In this document: positions 18,022 through 27,385 of the stretch, in pieces | Layout of the letters: each line of letters starts with the position of its first letter | Position numbering within the stretch: position 1 is the stretch's first letter | Assembly (NCBI GenBank): GCA_003242895.1 | Contig: QKMY01000031.1 | Coordinates: 1 to 64,000, forward strand | Origin: Candidatus Margulisiibacteriota bacterium | GTDB taxonomy: Bacteria; Margulisbacteria; Riflemargulisbacteria; GWF2-39-127 | Length of the DNA stretch: 64,000 bases | Direction: 5' to 3' | Made by a program: the position numbers and the translations under genes | The notes under the pieces: model-generated | What the model was told of the DNA's origin: nothing | Seen by the model: only the letters and a program-made list of their open reading frames with translations | The model's database searches: none

Positions 18022-19635
18022 TTAAATATATTCGATAAGGGCAAAATAAAGAACTGGAATCTTAATTTTGAGTAAAAGTATTTTTGGGTAAACTTTTTCT
18101 GCCAGGTTACTATGGAACTTTGAGATTGACTTAATTTTAATATTTTTTGATGCCGCAATATAATTATATTCGCTATCTTTATCAATGATCACATATATTG
18201 TTTTATTTGTTTTTATAACTTCTTCTAATTTTTCAAGAGATGTTTTATGAATTGCCTTTTTGAGCTCAAAAGAAAAGGAAGTCTTATTTCCTCCTATATT
18301 ATATATGGGGTAATTACTCTTATTATCTTCAATTTCCTTATTAACTGATTTTATATATTTTACCGAATCATTTGAGATATCGAGGGGTTCATAAAAGTGA
18401 ATTACACAGAAAAACAATAATCCAAGAAGTGCAGAAAAAATGATCGGCTTGTTACGAGAAAATAGCATTTTAATGAAAAGAATTATTGTTCCCATTGCAT
18501 AGATAATAAGAATATCTGTTCTATAGACTGCTTTTAAAATAACGAAACTGCTTATTATTGCAATAAGAATAATAGAGCTTAATCCAATTATTGTAATGTT
18601 TACAGGTTTATGATATTTTTCGAGGAGTTTTGCGCTTAATAATCCAAGGTAAGGAATTGCAGGTAGGTAATAATAGCTGAGAACTTCATTGAAGGTAAAA
18701 ATGCTGAGAACAATTCCGAACAATAAAATTGCAATGATTTTATAGCTTTCTTCTTTAACAAAAGAAAAGAAAGGCACAAAAAATGACAAAGGAAACATAT
18801 AATATAGAAAGTTAAGCGGGTTCTTAACAAAAAAATTAAGAATAAAAGTAAATGGATTGTGCAAATAGTCCAGCAAGGGAAACCGGTGATCAACTTCCTT
18901 TAGCCCGACAGTCAGATACATATTGCTATAATTTTTATAATAGAACAAAAAAAACAAAATAATAAATATAAAAATCATTGAACCAGGAAAACTGATGGCT
19001 CTTTTTGCTGCTACAACGAATTTGTTTTTTCCATGAATCATAAGATATAGAATAATCCAGGAAGCTAGAAATAGAAGAATTAATGGTCCTTTTGTGAAAA
19101 ACACGAGAGCTAAAAAAAAATAAGCTGTTGCTTTTAGGTACGGATTGTTTTTTATAATGCCTATATGCAAAGAGACAAAAGACAACAGAATTAATAATGT
19201 TAAAAATATCTCGAGTTCCACTCGTCTGCTAAAATGCAAATATACAGGAGTAAAAAATATTAGTGCTAAAACAAGAAATCTATTTTTTATTTTTAATATA
19301 TATGAGGCGTAAAGAAAAGTGATAATGAGAATTAGTAACGAGGCTATAACCGAAGAGAGCCTCCCTGTAACTAAATTTGTATTTCCCATAATTTTATAAA
19401 ATAGCATCACATAATCATAGTAGATTGGCGGTTTTGTAAGTATTATCTCGTTTCCAAGAACAGGAATTAGATATTGATTCTTCTGGAACATCTCTCGGGC
19501 AATTTCAGCTCTGAATTCAGATCCATCTCCAATACTTATGATATTAAGATTGTAGAGAAGAAAAGATATTACTACTAAGGAGAACAGTCCCCCTTTAAAT
19601 ATATTTTTAAAAAGAATAATCTTATTCGGTTTCAT
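18022..19635 (-). CDS. Glycosyltransferase family 39-like membrane protein (ArnT type)
   Basis: Polytopic membrane glycosyltransferase using polyprenyl-phosphate sugar donors, 537 residues, about 11-12 hydrophobic helices. The first periplasmic loop reads GDGSEFRAEIAREMFQKNQY followed by LTKPPIYY, the acidic and Lys-Pro-Pro pattern of ArnT/PMT enzymes. The soluble C-terminus is about 120 residues. It overlaps the upstream LAB_N gene by 14 nt, and with the GT2 gene forms a three-gene operon: GT2 loads sugar on the lipid carrier, ArnT-like transfers it to lipid A or another envelope acceptor. Confidence 0.85.
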   Translation of the reverse strand: MKPNKIILFKNIFKGGLFSLVVISFLLYNLNIISIGDGSEFRAEIAREMFQKNQYLIPVLGNEIILTKPPIYYDYVMLFYKIMGNTNLVTGRLSSVIASLLILIITFLYASYILKIKNRFLVLALIFFTPVYLHFSRRVELEIFLTLLILLSFVSLHIGIIKNNPYLKATAYFFLALVFFTKGPLILLFLASWIILYLMIHGKNKFVVAAKRAISFPGSMIFIFIILFFLFYYKNYSNMYLTVGLKEVDHRFPLLDYLHNPFTFILNFFVKNPLNFLYYMFPLSFFVPFFSFVKEESYKIIAILLFGIVLSIFTFNEVLSYYYLPAIPYLGLLSAKLLEKYHKPVNITIIGLSSIILIAIISSFVILKAVYRTDILIIYAMGTIILFIKMLFSRNKPIIFSALLGLLFFCVIHFYEPLDISNDSVKYIKSVNKEIEDNKSNYPIYNIGGNKTSFSFELKKAIHKTSLEKLEEVIKTNKTIYVIIDKDSEYNYIAASKNIKIKSISKFHSNLAEKVYPKILLLKIKIPVLYFALIEYI

Positions 19636-19891
19636 TTCTTCTTTTCGCTTTTATAAGTGATATATTTCTCATATAAATAAATGTATTGAAAAAATAGCCC
19701 AGAAAGAATACGATATCTTTTTTAAAAATTGAGTACGCTAATAGCAATAGACTTCCACTAATGCTTAAATACCAGAAAATTGGCGGGATGACGCTCTGTT
19801 TTTTGAATTCGGAATATATCCATTGGATTAAAAACCGGCAACAGAAGAGGGTTTGACCTAATAAGCCAATAACTAGGAATATCTTACTCAT
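19622..19891 (-). CDS. Lipid A biosynthesis N-terminal-like (LAB_N) membrane protein
   Basis: Small membrane protein of 89 residues matching the LAB_N domain found at the N-terminus of some lipid-A-disaccharide synthases: GLLGQTLFCCRFLIQWIYSE, then PPIFWYLSISGSLLLLAYSI and LGYFFNTFIYMRN. Three helices. It overlaps the genes on both sides (8 and 14 nt). Stand-alone copies usually sit between an ArnC-like and an ArnT-like gene, as here, and may help carrier-lipid flipping or substrate presentation; that role is inference. Confidence 0.85.
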   Translation of the reverse strand: MSKIFLVIGLLGQTLFCCRFLIQWIYSEFKKQSVIPPIFWYLSISGSLLLLAYSIFKKDIVFFLGYFFNTFIYMRNISLIKAKRRNETE

Positions 19892-20603
19892 TATTGATCA
19901 CTTTATATCGGATAGTTCTTTTTTGCATCCATTTCACTGCAAGGCAATCAATAAAGGCAATAAACATTCGGTTCAAAGTAGTATATTTTGATTTGCCGAA
20001 CCTTCTCGGATTGTGGCTAACTTCAACTTCTATAGATTTTCCTCCTTTTAATTTTACCAATGTAGGAAAAAATCTATGCATTCCTTCAAATAATGGAAAT
20101 GATTTCGCATATTCTTGTTTAATTATTTTTAAAGAACATCCTGTATCTGTAATATTTTCATTGGTGATGATATTCCTGATCGAATTTGCAATTTTTGAGG
20201 ATATTATTTTTACTAGAGAATCTTTTCTGTGCTTTCGTATTCCGCAAACAATATCGTATTTTGGAATATACTTAAATAGTGCGGGAATATCTTTAGGAGA
20301 GTTCTGTCTATCTGCATCAAGAGTAACAATATATTGTCCTTCAGCTTCCTCAAAACCTGCCGATAAAGCAGCTGTTTGTCCATAATTTCTATTAAAACTA
20401 ATTACTCTTATGCGGTTATGATTCTTTGAAATGTTTGAGAGTAGCGAGATACTATTATCTGTACTTCCATCATTAACATAAATAATTTCATAAGAATAGG
20501 GTAGCTTGTTAAGTACCTCAAGAAGCTCAGTGTTAATTGCAATAAGATTCTCTTGCTCATTAAACACTGGAATGATTACTGATATATACTTGGTTTCTAC
20601 CAT
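19884..20603 (-). CDS. Family 2 glycosyltransferase, dolichyl/undecaprenyl-phosphate sugar transferase type
   Basis: Transfers a sugar to polyprenyl phosphate at the inner membrane. It is 239 residues with GT2 motifs: SVIIPVFNEQENL, YEIIYVNDGSTDNS, FNRNYGQTAALSAGF, VTLDADRQNSPKDIP (D-x-D), TDTGCSLKII and HNPRRFGKSKYT. No C-terminal membrane helices are apparent, unlike ArnC, so it is more like DPM1. First gene of the minus-strand trio. Confidence 0.88.
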   Translation of the reverse strand: MVETKYISVIIPVFNEQENLIAINTELLEVLNKLPYSYEIIYVNDGSTDNSISLLSNISKNHNRIRVISFNRNYGQTAALSAGFEEAEGQYIVTLDADRQNSPKDIPALFKYIPKYDIVCGIRKHRKDSLVKIISSKIANSIRNIITNENITDTGCSLKIIKQEYAKSFPLFEGMHRFFPTLVKLKGGKSIEVEVSHNPRRFGKSKYTTLNRMFIAFIDCLAVKWMQKRTIRYKVINNE

Positions 20604-20813
20604 CTAAACAACCTAACGATGAAAAACAGTAATCAGCCGATATATAGTAATTTACGGAGGCATTATATTTAATACAATGCTTTATGTCCAGCCTAATCTA
20701 CGGAGAAAATAAGGGTACCTTATGGCATTACTATAAATATATTGAGAATTTTACCCTAATGGTTATCTAGAATATGAAAACTTTATAAGTTATGCTAAAA
20801 TATCACTACAATT
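20604..20813. promoter_or_regulatory. Divergent intergenic region between two sugar-transfer operons
   Basis: About 210 bases between divergent glycosyltransferase genes. On the plus strand an extended -10, TGCTAAAAT with the hexamer at 20796-20801, lies only 12 nt before the ATG at 20814, and there is no Shine-Dalgarno sequence, so the plus-strand transcript would have a very short leader. No clear -35. Confidence 0.4.
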
Positions 20814-21890
20814 ATGAAGAACAAAAATATCCTACTAATTTCACATTTTTCTAATTTATCAGGAGCGCCTATCAGTTTAGCATTGCTAGCGAAGTGTCTT
20901 CGGAACAGAGGATATAATCCCGTGTTTTCTATCCCGGCTAAAGGTCAATTAGAGGATTTGCTCAAACAATTGGGCATTGCATACGAGATTACCGGCACTA
21001 TATTCTCCCTTTATTACCTTAGAAAGATCATCCAAAAATATAATATTCAAGTAGTTCATGCCAATACAATTATCGCAGCTCCCGGTGCTATTCTTGCCTG
21101 GGTGATGAATAAAAAGCTTGTATGGCACATCAGGGAGGATATTTCACAGAACAAGGTGATGATAAAAATTATCGAACGAATTTCTGACAGAATAATAATT
21201 CTGTCTCAAAGCATGAAAGTTTATTTTAAAGAAGAGATAATTGCTGATAAATTAAAAATTATTCACAATGGTGTTGATTTTTCGCTATTTAAAACTCTTT
21301 CTGAAGATGATAAAAGTCAACTTCGTCAAGAGTTGTCTATTGGAAAGGACGAAAAAATCGTCACCGTAATAGGAACTGTAGAAAAAAGGAAAGGGCAATT
21401 GTACTTTATTGAAGCTATTAAGCTGTTGAAAGAGATTAATAATGTTACCTACCTTATCGTAGGAAATTCTCTTCCAGGTCAGGCCAGGTATAAAAAAAGA
21501 CTGGAAAAAGAGTGTTTTATAAATAATTTAAGTAATGTTAGATTTCTTCCGGCACGAGCAGATATTCCGAAATTATTACAGATAACAGATATCGTGTGTG
21601 TACCTTCACTTGCAGAGCCTTTCGGACGCGTAGTTGTTGAAGGTATGGCGGCAGGAAAACCGGTAATCGGTTCAAATGTCGGAGGAATACCGGAAATTAT
21701 CGATAATCAAAAAACTGGAATCCTCATTAATCCGGCAGATGGAATCAGTTTAGCCAAGGCAATTAGTTATTTGTTAGGCAATTCTGACATTTGTGACCAC
21801 ATGGGAAAGTCCGGCTTTACACGTGCACATGAGTTTTTTAGTATTGAAGCTCATGCGGAAAAAATTGCTATGATTTACGAAGAACTATAG
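20814..21890 (+). CDS. Family 4 glycosyltransferase
   Basis: GT-B retaining glycosyltransferase, 358 residues. N-terminal ISHFSNLSGAPISLALLAKC, central IHNGVDFSLF, VIGTVEKRKGQLYFIEAI and the C-terminal donor motif SLAEPFGRVVVEGMAAGKPV with the E-x7-E pair and GSNVGGIPEII. Cytoplasmic face of the membrane. Starts a run of surface-polysaccharide transferases. No ribosome binding site is visible before the ATG. Confidence 0.9.
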   Translation: MKNKNILLISHFSNLSGAPISLALLAKCLRNRGYNPVFSIPAKGQLEDLLKQLGIAYEITGTIFSLYYLRKIIQKYNIQVVHANTIIAAPGAILAWVMNKKLVWHIREDISQNKVMIKIIERISDRIIILSQSMKVYFKEEIIADKLKIIHNGVDFSLFKTLSEDDKSQLRQELSIGKDEKIVTVIGTVEKRKGQLYFIEAIKLLKEINNVTYLIVGNSLPGQARYKKRLEKECFINNLSNVRFLPARADIPKLLQITDIVCVPSLAEPFGRVVVEGMAAGKPVIGSNVGGIPEIIDNQKTGILINPADGISLAKAISYLLGNSDICDHMGKSGFTRAHEFFSIEAHAEKIAMIYEEL

Positions 21891-21920
21891 CTAAGGTGAT
21901 GATACATGTGGGAGGATTAG

Positions 21921-22796
21921 ATGACAATAGATATTTCTATTATAATTGTTAACTGGAATGTAAAGAACCTCTTAAAGGATTGTCTTGTATCTATAGAAAA
22001 TGCGAAACATACATTAGTAATAGAGACTATAGTCATCGATAATGCATCAAGTGATGGGTCATCTGATATGGTTAAACAGGAATTTCCTGGTGTTATTCTC
22101 ATCGCGAATACAATGAATAAAGGATTTGCTGCCGCTAACAATCAGGGAATCGCTATTGCAAAGGGTATTTATAATTTTATTTTGAATCCTGATACCGAAC
22201 TTGAACCTGATACTCTTATCAAAATGCACAGCTTCATGGAATTACGTTCTGATGTAGGAATGATAGGCCCTCAGCTGTTTAATACCGATGGTTCGTTGCA
22301 GCCATCCTGCAGAAGATTTCCACGGCTGAGGTTTCAACTTTTTAATAAGCTTTTTTTAAGTACACTATTTCCCAGAACCTATTTAAATGGATATATGATG
22401 GGGGATTTTGATTATCTAAAAACTGCTGAAGTTGAGCAACCAATGGGCGCTGCGTTATTCGTAAGAAAATCAGTTGTTGATAAAATCGGTAGGATGGATG
22501 ATCATAATTTTGTCTGGTTTGATGAGGTAGACTGGTGCTATCAGCTAAAAAAAGCTGGCGAAATAATCCTTTTTTACCCAGAGGCTAAACTTACGCACCA
22601 TCAAGGAAAAAGTTTTCGTTTATGGAGAAATCCCTTTTCGGGAATTGTCTGGCTGAAAAGCCGGCATTATTTTCTTAAAAAAAATTATGGAATAGTAAAG
22701 GCTTTAACTTATGTATTCATTGATTTCCTGTTTTATTGTATATACGCATCAATAATAATTGCAATTATAATATTTTTTATAAATAGATTTGCTTAA
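21921..22796 (+). CDS. Family 2 glycosyltransferase, rhamnosyltransferase-like
   Basis: 291 residues, WbbL-like GT2: ISIIIVNWNVKNLLKDCL, VIDNASSDGSSDMV, NKGFAAANNQGI, FILNPDTELEPDTL (D-x-D) and VWFDEVDWCYQLKKAG (catalytic acidic region). A C-terminal hydrophobic helix lies at about residues 262-290. GGAGG precedes the ATG. Shares about the same layout with the next GT2 gene, so the two probably arose by duplication and add successive sugars. Confidence 0.88.
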   Translation: MTIDISIIIVNWNVKNLLKDCLVSIENAKHTLVIETIVIDNASSDGSSDMVKQEFPGVILIANTMNKGFAAANNQGIAIAKGIYNFILNPDTELEPDTLIKMHSFMELRSDVGMIGPQLFNTDGSLQPSCRRFPRLRFQLFNKLFLSTLFPRTYLNGYMMGDFDYLKTAEVEQPMGAALFVRKSVVDKIGRMDDHNFVWFDEVDWCYQLKKAGEIILFYPEAKLTHHQGKSFRLWRNPFSGIVWLKSRHYFLKKNYGIVKALTYVFIDFLFYCIYASIIIAIIIFFINRFA

Positions 22797-22965
22797 TTGT
22801 TTTTTTTCGTCTTATAACACTCACTATGTATCTAATCCATTACCATGCTACGTTAAAAATAATATATAAATCACCTGTTATCCTACATATCTTTTCATGG
22901 TATTATCAAACTGAAAGTTGAAAATACTAGGATAAAAAGCAAGAAAGACGAATAATTATTTAACT

Positions 22966-23841
22966 ATGATTATGTTTAATAAACAAAAGATTAATTGTAC
23001 TTTATCAATTATTATTGTTAATTTTAATAATAAAGAGTTATTGCTTGAATGTCTTTCGTCGATAAAGTCTAAAGTTAATGATATAATATATGAAATAATA
23101 GTTGTCGATAATGCCTCAACAGATGGCTCTCCAGAAGTTTTACAAGAAGATCACCAGGATATCGTATTAATCTCTAATAACGAAAATAGAGGATTCAGTG
23201 CTGCAAACAATCAAGGTGCCGCCAGAGCTGCCGGAGATTATTTGCTATTCCTCAATAACGACACAAAAATTATTGACGGAAGTTTTGATAGGATGATACG
23301 TGTATTTTCTAACCAAAATATTGGGATGATCGGGCTTGGACTAATTAATAAAGATGGAACTCCACAGGTACAAGGAGGATTGTTTGGGAAAAAGTTTTGG
23401 AAGAGTAAGAGTATGCTCTATGTTGATTTTGTAATTGGAGCGGCAATGGTTATCCCGAAGCAATTATTTACTGAAATTGGCGGATTTGATGAAAATTACA
23501 AGTTTTTTAATGAAGACATTGATATATGTAAAAAAATAAAACAGGGAAACTATCGTATCGTTTTTTACCCTGACGTGAAAATTATCCATTATGGCGGAAG
23601 TATGAATCGATATTTATCGGAATTTTCAATTATTGAAGGATATACCGGCGGATTATACTTTTTCAAGAAGCATTATGGTAAGGTTCTATTGCCAATCTAT
23701 AAAATATTAGTTATTACCGATTTGTTGTCACGGATTATAATTACGACAATAAAAAAAATATATGATCAAGAGCCAGAAAGAATTCTGCAAATGAAAGAAG
23801 CTTATTATAAAACGATAAGGTTGGTGATTAAATATTCATGA
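22966..23841 (+). CDS. Family 2 glycosyltransferase, rhamnosyltransferase-like
   Basis: Paralogue of the preceding gene, also 291 residues: LSIIIVNFNNKELLLECL, VVDNASTDGSPEVL, NRGFSAANNQGA, LFLNNDTKIIDGS (D-x-T form of the acidic motif) and FFNEDIDICKKIKQG. A 170-nt AT-rich gap separates it from its neighbour. Start may be ATG 22966 or 22972. Its last 4 nt overlap the TPR gene. Confidence 0.87.
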   Translation: MIMFNKQKINCTLSIIIVNFNNKELLLECLSSIKSKVNDIIYEIIVVDNASTDGSPEVLQEDHQDIVLISNNENRGFSAANNQGAARAAGDYLLFLNNDTKIIDGSFDRMIRVFSNQNIGMIGLGLINKDGTPQVQGGLFGKKFWKSKSMLYVDFVIGAAMVIPKQLFTEIGGFDENYKFFNEDIDICKKIKQGNYRIVFYPDVKIIHYGGSMNRYLSEFSIIEGYTGGLYFFKKHYGKVLLPIYKILVITDLLSRIIITTIKKIYDQEPERILQMKEAYYKTIRLVIKYS

Positions 23842-24563
23842 GAAAACTATCATTACGTTTAAATATATTTACTGTTTTTCTTCTGTTAACATTAATTATT
23901 AGCAGTGGACATGCGATTGCGAAGATTCCTCCCGATTTATTAACCGAGTATAATAATAACAAAAAATATGCCCTGCAGAATCAAAACAATGCAGAGCTTT
24001 GGTACAGTTACGCGATGACTTGTGCGTACATCGGAAAAGTTGAAGAAGGGTTAGACGCGTTAAAGAAAGTAGATGCTGCCGATCCAAACTATGCAAAAAA
24101 AATGACGCCTGTGTATAAAGAAAAAATAGAGGCAGACCCGCAGAATTGGAAAACCCGTTTTTATTATGCATTTTCTGTTTATGCACTTACGTTAGATCGA
24201 AGAAAAAAAAATATTTCTAAAGAAGAAGCTCGAGTATTTCAGGAAGAGGCTTTTGGGCAGTTTAAGGATATCACTCATTTATTAGGGGATAAGAATTTTG
24301 TAAGTGCTTGGGCATATGGCTATATGGGCGCGATACGAGGAGAACAGGAGAAATTCGACGAAGCTATCGGCTATCTTAAGAAAGGTCTAAAAATCGAACC
24401 GGATGGTACCGCGCTACACATGGCTCTTGGATACGCTTATATGAAGCGAGGGAATTGGCTAGGATTCGTAGGCGAAACGCTGACTGTTGGCAGGCTTAAG
24501 GCGGAAGAACAACAAAGTAATCAGAACAATGAGAAGAGTGGTAATGAACAGAACGATATTTAG
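23838..24563 (+). CDS. Exported TPR-repeat protein
   Basis: 241 residues with a signal peptide (hydrophobic residues 9-27, cleavage likely after HAIA) and at least three TPR-like units (AELWYSYAMTCAYIGKVEEG, then DEAIGYLKKGLKIEPDGTAL, MALGYAYMKRG). Probably periplasmic scaffold. Overlaps the GT2 gene upstream by 4 nt and the LptC-like gene downstream by 20 nt, so it is translated with them. No specific partner can be named. Confidence 0.82.
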   Translation: MRKLSLRLNIFTVFLLLTLIISSGHAIAKIPPDLLTEYNNNKKYALQNQNNAELWYSYAMTCAYIGKVEEGLDALKKVDAADPNYAKKMTPVYKEKIEADPQNWKTRFYYAFSVYALTLDRRKKNISKEEARVFQEEAFGQFKDITHLLGDKNFVSAWAYGYMGAIRGEQEKFDEAIGYLKKGLKIEPDGTALHMALGYAYMKRGNWLGFVGETLTVGRLKAEEQQSNQNNEKSGNEQNDI

Positions 24564-25089
24564 AAAATTAATGGTCGTTACAATAATTGTAGTGTTTATA
24601 TTTTTAATACTTTGGGTCCTAACAAGGCCCCAGGTCCTTAACTTGGGTGTTACTACTGAAGAAAAACCTGATTTTGTTTTCGAGAATCCTATAATAGTTG
24701 AAAACAATAGTGGAATGAAAACATGGCAAATTCAAGCCTTAAAGGGCGAATTTTACAAAAAAAATCAAGTTGCCTTCATGATTAACGTGACAGCTAATAT
24801 CATCACCCAGAATAATCCATACATATTACTTAATGCACCGAAAGCCAAGATTGACTTAAAAAACAATAAAGTAACTTTTTATAATAGTTTTTTACGACAA
24901 CTATCAGGTGATATTTCTCTAAAAGTAGACGAGATGACTTGGTTCTACGATAAATATTTGATTAAAGGCAGGGGCAATGTTAAACTTTTGAGAAACAATG
25001 TGACCGTTGATGCCGATAGCTTTGAAGTTTTTATAAATGAGAATAAATTTATCTTAAAAAACAGACCTAAGTTACAATTTTCTTACTGA
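24544..25089 (+). CDS. lptC: LptC-like LPS export component
   Basis: LptC is the bitopic inner-membrane protein passing lipopolysaccharide from LptBFG to LptA. This protein has one N-terminal membrane helix (residues 8-30) and a beta-rich periplasmic domain (FENPIIVENNSGMKTWQIQA, FLRQLSGDISLKVDEMTWFY, IKGRGNVKLLRNNVTVDADS), 181 residues, typical length. Start chosen at ATG 24544 because GAAGAGTGG lies before it; ATG 24529 is in frame and possible. The lptA-like gene follows. Confidence 0.8.
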   Translation: MNRTIFRKLMVVTIIVVFIFLILWVLTRPQVLNLGVTTEEKPDFVFENPIIVENNSGMKTWQIQALKGEFYKKNQVAFMINVTANIITQNNPYILLNAPKAKIDLKNNKVTFYNSFLRQLSGDISLKVDEMTWFYDKYLIKGRGNVKLLRNNVTVDADSFEVFINENKFILKNRPKLQFSY

Positions 25090-25145
25090 AACTTGTTGAG
25101 GTTCTAACATTGTAATTCATTATTTGTATAAAGGAGTATGAAAGT

Positions 25146-25706
25146 ATGGCGCTTTATTTTAGCGATATAAGTAAATCGAGAAATCTTAAAATTCTATTTC
25201 TTATAGTATTTCTGTGTATTAATTTGATTTCGGCAGCATATTCGAAGGAAAATGTTTTTATTGAAGCTAACACCTTTATATTTAGCGGAAATGATAAGAA
25301 AGTTCATGCTGATGGTAATATAGAGATATTACAAAAAGATATCAAAGTAATAGGGCAAAAAGCCGAATATACACAAGATAAGAAAGAAATAACAATATGG
25401 GAGTCTGTTAAACTAACGTATAAGGATATCGTTATGAACTGTAACAAAATGATTGTTGATAGCGTACATGAAATTGTATATGCTGAAGGAGATGTTCATT
25501 ACTTATACAAAGACATTGTTGGTCAAAGTGACAAAGCAATATTCTATTCAAAAGATGAGCGAGTTCTTTTACAAGGTAATACAGAGGTAAAGCAGGGAAG
25601 TGATTTTATTAAAGGTAATGAAGTTCTTATATCCATTAAGGATAATCAGATAAAAACTATTGGTAGAACTAAAATAAAATTATCTCCGGAAAAAATGGTG
25701 AAATAA
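25146..25706 (+). CDS. lptA: LptA/OstA-like periplasmic LPS transport protein
   Basis: OstA-family protein of 186 residues: signal peptide (hydrophobic 17-32), then repeated beta-strand units of the OstA fold (FIEANTFIFSGNDKKVHADG, AEYTQDKKEITIWESVKLTY, VYAEGDVHYLYKDIVGQSDK). Such repeats assemble into the periplasmic bridge between LptC and LptD. Pairing with lptC supports the call. AAGGAG lies upstream. lptB is not in this window. Confidence 0.82.
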   Translation: MALYFSDISKSRNLKILFLIVFLCINLISAAYSKENVFIEANTFIFSGNDKKVHADGNIEILQKDIKVIGQKAEYTQDKKEITIWESVKLTYKDIVMNCNKMIVDSVHEIVYAEGDVHYLYKDIVGQSDKAIFYSKDERVLLQGNTEVKQGSDFIKGNEVLISIKDNQIKTIGRTKIKLSPEKMVK

Positions 25707-25718
25707 ATTATTAATATT

Positions 25719-26411
25719 ATGGCAACCCCTGGCAATAGATATTTTACTTTTTCTCCTGAAAAAGATATTTTGATTGTCTTTTCTGGGAAGGGATTCCATT
25801 TGCCGGAATCCATGATACAGGATTTTGCTTTAAATAATGCTATTAGTGTGCAAGCCGAGCAAGTTCATGGCTCCAATATCAGCATATCTACAGATAAATC
25901 TCCGCTATTTTTTAAGGCTTCCGATGCAATCATCACCATCGAAAAAAACCATGCTTTATTTATCAGGACAGCCGACTGTGTCCCTGTGCTGATGTATGAC
26001 CGGAAGACAAAGGCTATTTGTGCAGCACATGCAGGATTAAAAGGCACTATCGAAAGAATCGTTCCTACCTGTATAAATAAAATGCAGGAAATTTACGGAT
26101 CATCGATAGCTGATATTTATATATATATCGGTCCGTGTATTCATCAATGCTGTTACGAAGTAGATCAGCCAATTATAGAGAAAATCAAAGAGTTTCCTTT
26201 CTATCAGGAAATTATTTCTCCATCAAGAAACGACCATTTTATGTTAGATCTGCAAAGCTTTAATATTAAACTCATCAAAAGTATGGGTATTGCTGAAGAA
26301 AACATATTTTCATTAGATTTATGCACCGGATGCAGAGATGATTTATTCTATTCATTTCGAAAACGAAAAGAGTCGAACAGGATGTTTTCAATGATAATAA
26401 GAAAAGGCTAG
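25719..26411 (+). CDS. pgeF: PgeF/YfiH-family peptidoglycan editing factor (laccase-fold, purine nucleoside phosphorylase-like)
   Basis: 230 residues of the YfiH/LACC1 family. Metal ligands: AEQVHGSNI (His), TADCVPVLMYD (Cys) and AAHAGLKGTIERIV (His). GPCIHQCCYEVD and CTGCRDDLFYSFRK are conserved family segments. Members are reported to act as purine nucleoside phosphorylases or to edit peptidoglycan precursors; no sequence feature decides which. No ribosome binding site is obvious. Confidence 0.87.
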   Translation: MATPGNRYFTFSPEKDILIVFSGKGFHLPESMIQDFALNNAISVQAEQVHGSNISISTDKSPLFFKASDAIITIEKNHALFIRTADCVPVLMYDRKTKAICAAHAGLKGTIERIVPTCINKMQEIYGSSIADIYIYIGPCIHQCCYEVDQPIIEKIKEFPFYQEIISPSRNDHFMLDLQSFNIKLIKSMGIAEENIFSLDLCTGCRDDLFYSFRKRKESNRMFSMIIRKG

Positions 26412-26413
26412 TT

Positions 26414-27385
26414 ATGTACAGAAACCACTATAACATTGAGTCAGAGACAAAGACGGAATCAAAGCTGGATATATCACGCTCTTTTGATCTGATAGTTATT
26501 GGTGCAGGACCTGGAGGTTTGACCGCTGCTATAGGTGCGGCACAAAATGGCATGAGTGTCCTTCTCATAGAAAAGGATTTTGTCGGCGGAAGAATCAGTG
26601 CAATCGGGACTGTTCATAATTACCTTGGTGTCCGAATCGGCATTTCCGGTGAAGAACTTGTAAGACTGATGGAAAAACAAATCAAGGAATCAGGAATCAC
26701 TATTGTATGGGATGAAGTCGTTGATATTAAGCTTATTGATAAGCATGTATTTGTTTGTACTGAAAAAAATACTATCTATTCGTCACCTTACGCTATTTTA
26801 GCAACAGGATTAAGCCCTAAAAAACTTGGAATACCCGGTGAAGATAAGTATTTTGGGTTAGGTGTTTCATATTTTGCTATGGCTGACAGAGAATATTTCA
26901 GAAATAAAACTATTGCGATCGTGGGCGGCGGTAATTATGCACTTGCACAAGCTTTTTCCCTTGAAGATATAGCTGAAAAGATTATCATTGTATACCGACA
27001 GGAAGACTTAAAAGGGATTACCTCCTTTAAAGAGAATATACGATATAATACTCGATATACGACAAAACTAGGATATTATGTTGAAGAAATTTATGGAGAC
27101 CAAATGATTTCAGGGTTGTTATTGTCTCAACGGTCCTCCGGTAAGCTTGAACGAATTGAAGTCGATGCTGTTGTAGTTTGTGTTGGCATGTATCCTAAAA
27201 CAGGATTCATCGGTCATCTCATGACATTAGATGAAAAAGGTTTTATTCTGACCGACGAAACTATGCGAACGTCTTGTGATCAGCTCTATGCGGTAGGAGA
27301 TATACGATCGAAAATGATTAGACAGATTGTGACGGCTTCTTCTGACGGCCTCATAGCATCAAAAGCAATTTTCGAGCGATATTAA
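26414..27385 (+). CDS. Thioredoxin-reductase-like flavoprotein lacking the CxxC
   Basis: 323 residues with the two dinucleotide-binding folds of TrxB-type enzymes: IVIGAGPGGLTAAIGAAQNG (FAD) near 28-47, ILATGLSPKKLGIPG, IAIVGGGNYALAQAFSL (NADPH) near 168 and YAVGDIRSKMIRQIVTAS at the end. The redox-active Cys-x-x-Cys normally just before the NADPH fold is replaced by SYFAMADREYF, as in TrxR-like ferredoxin-NADP reductases, so it is not a classical thioredoxin reductase. It starts 2 nt after the PgeF-like gene. Confidence 0.87.
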   Translation: MYRNHYNIESETKTESKLDISRSFDLIVIGAGPGGLTAAIGAAQNGMSVLLIEKDFVGGRISAIGTVHNYLGVRIGISGEELVRLMEKQIKESGITIVWDEVVDIKLIDKHVFVCTEKNTIYSSPYAILATGLSPKKLGIPGEDKYFGLGVSYFAMADREYFRNKTIAIVGGGNYALAQAFSLEDIAEKIIIVYRQEDLKGITSFKENIRYNTRYTTKLGYYVEEIYGDQMISGLLLSQRSSGKLERIEVDAVVVCVGMYPKTGFIGHLMTLDEKGFILTDETMRTSCDQLYAVGDIRSKMIRQIVTASSDGLIASKAIFERY

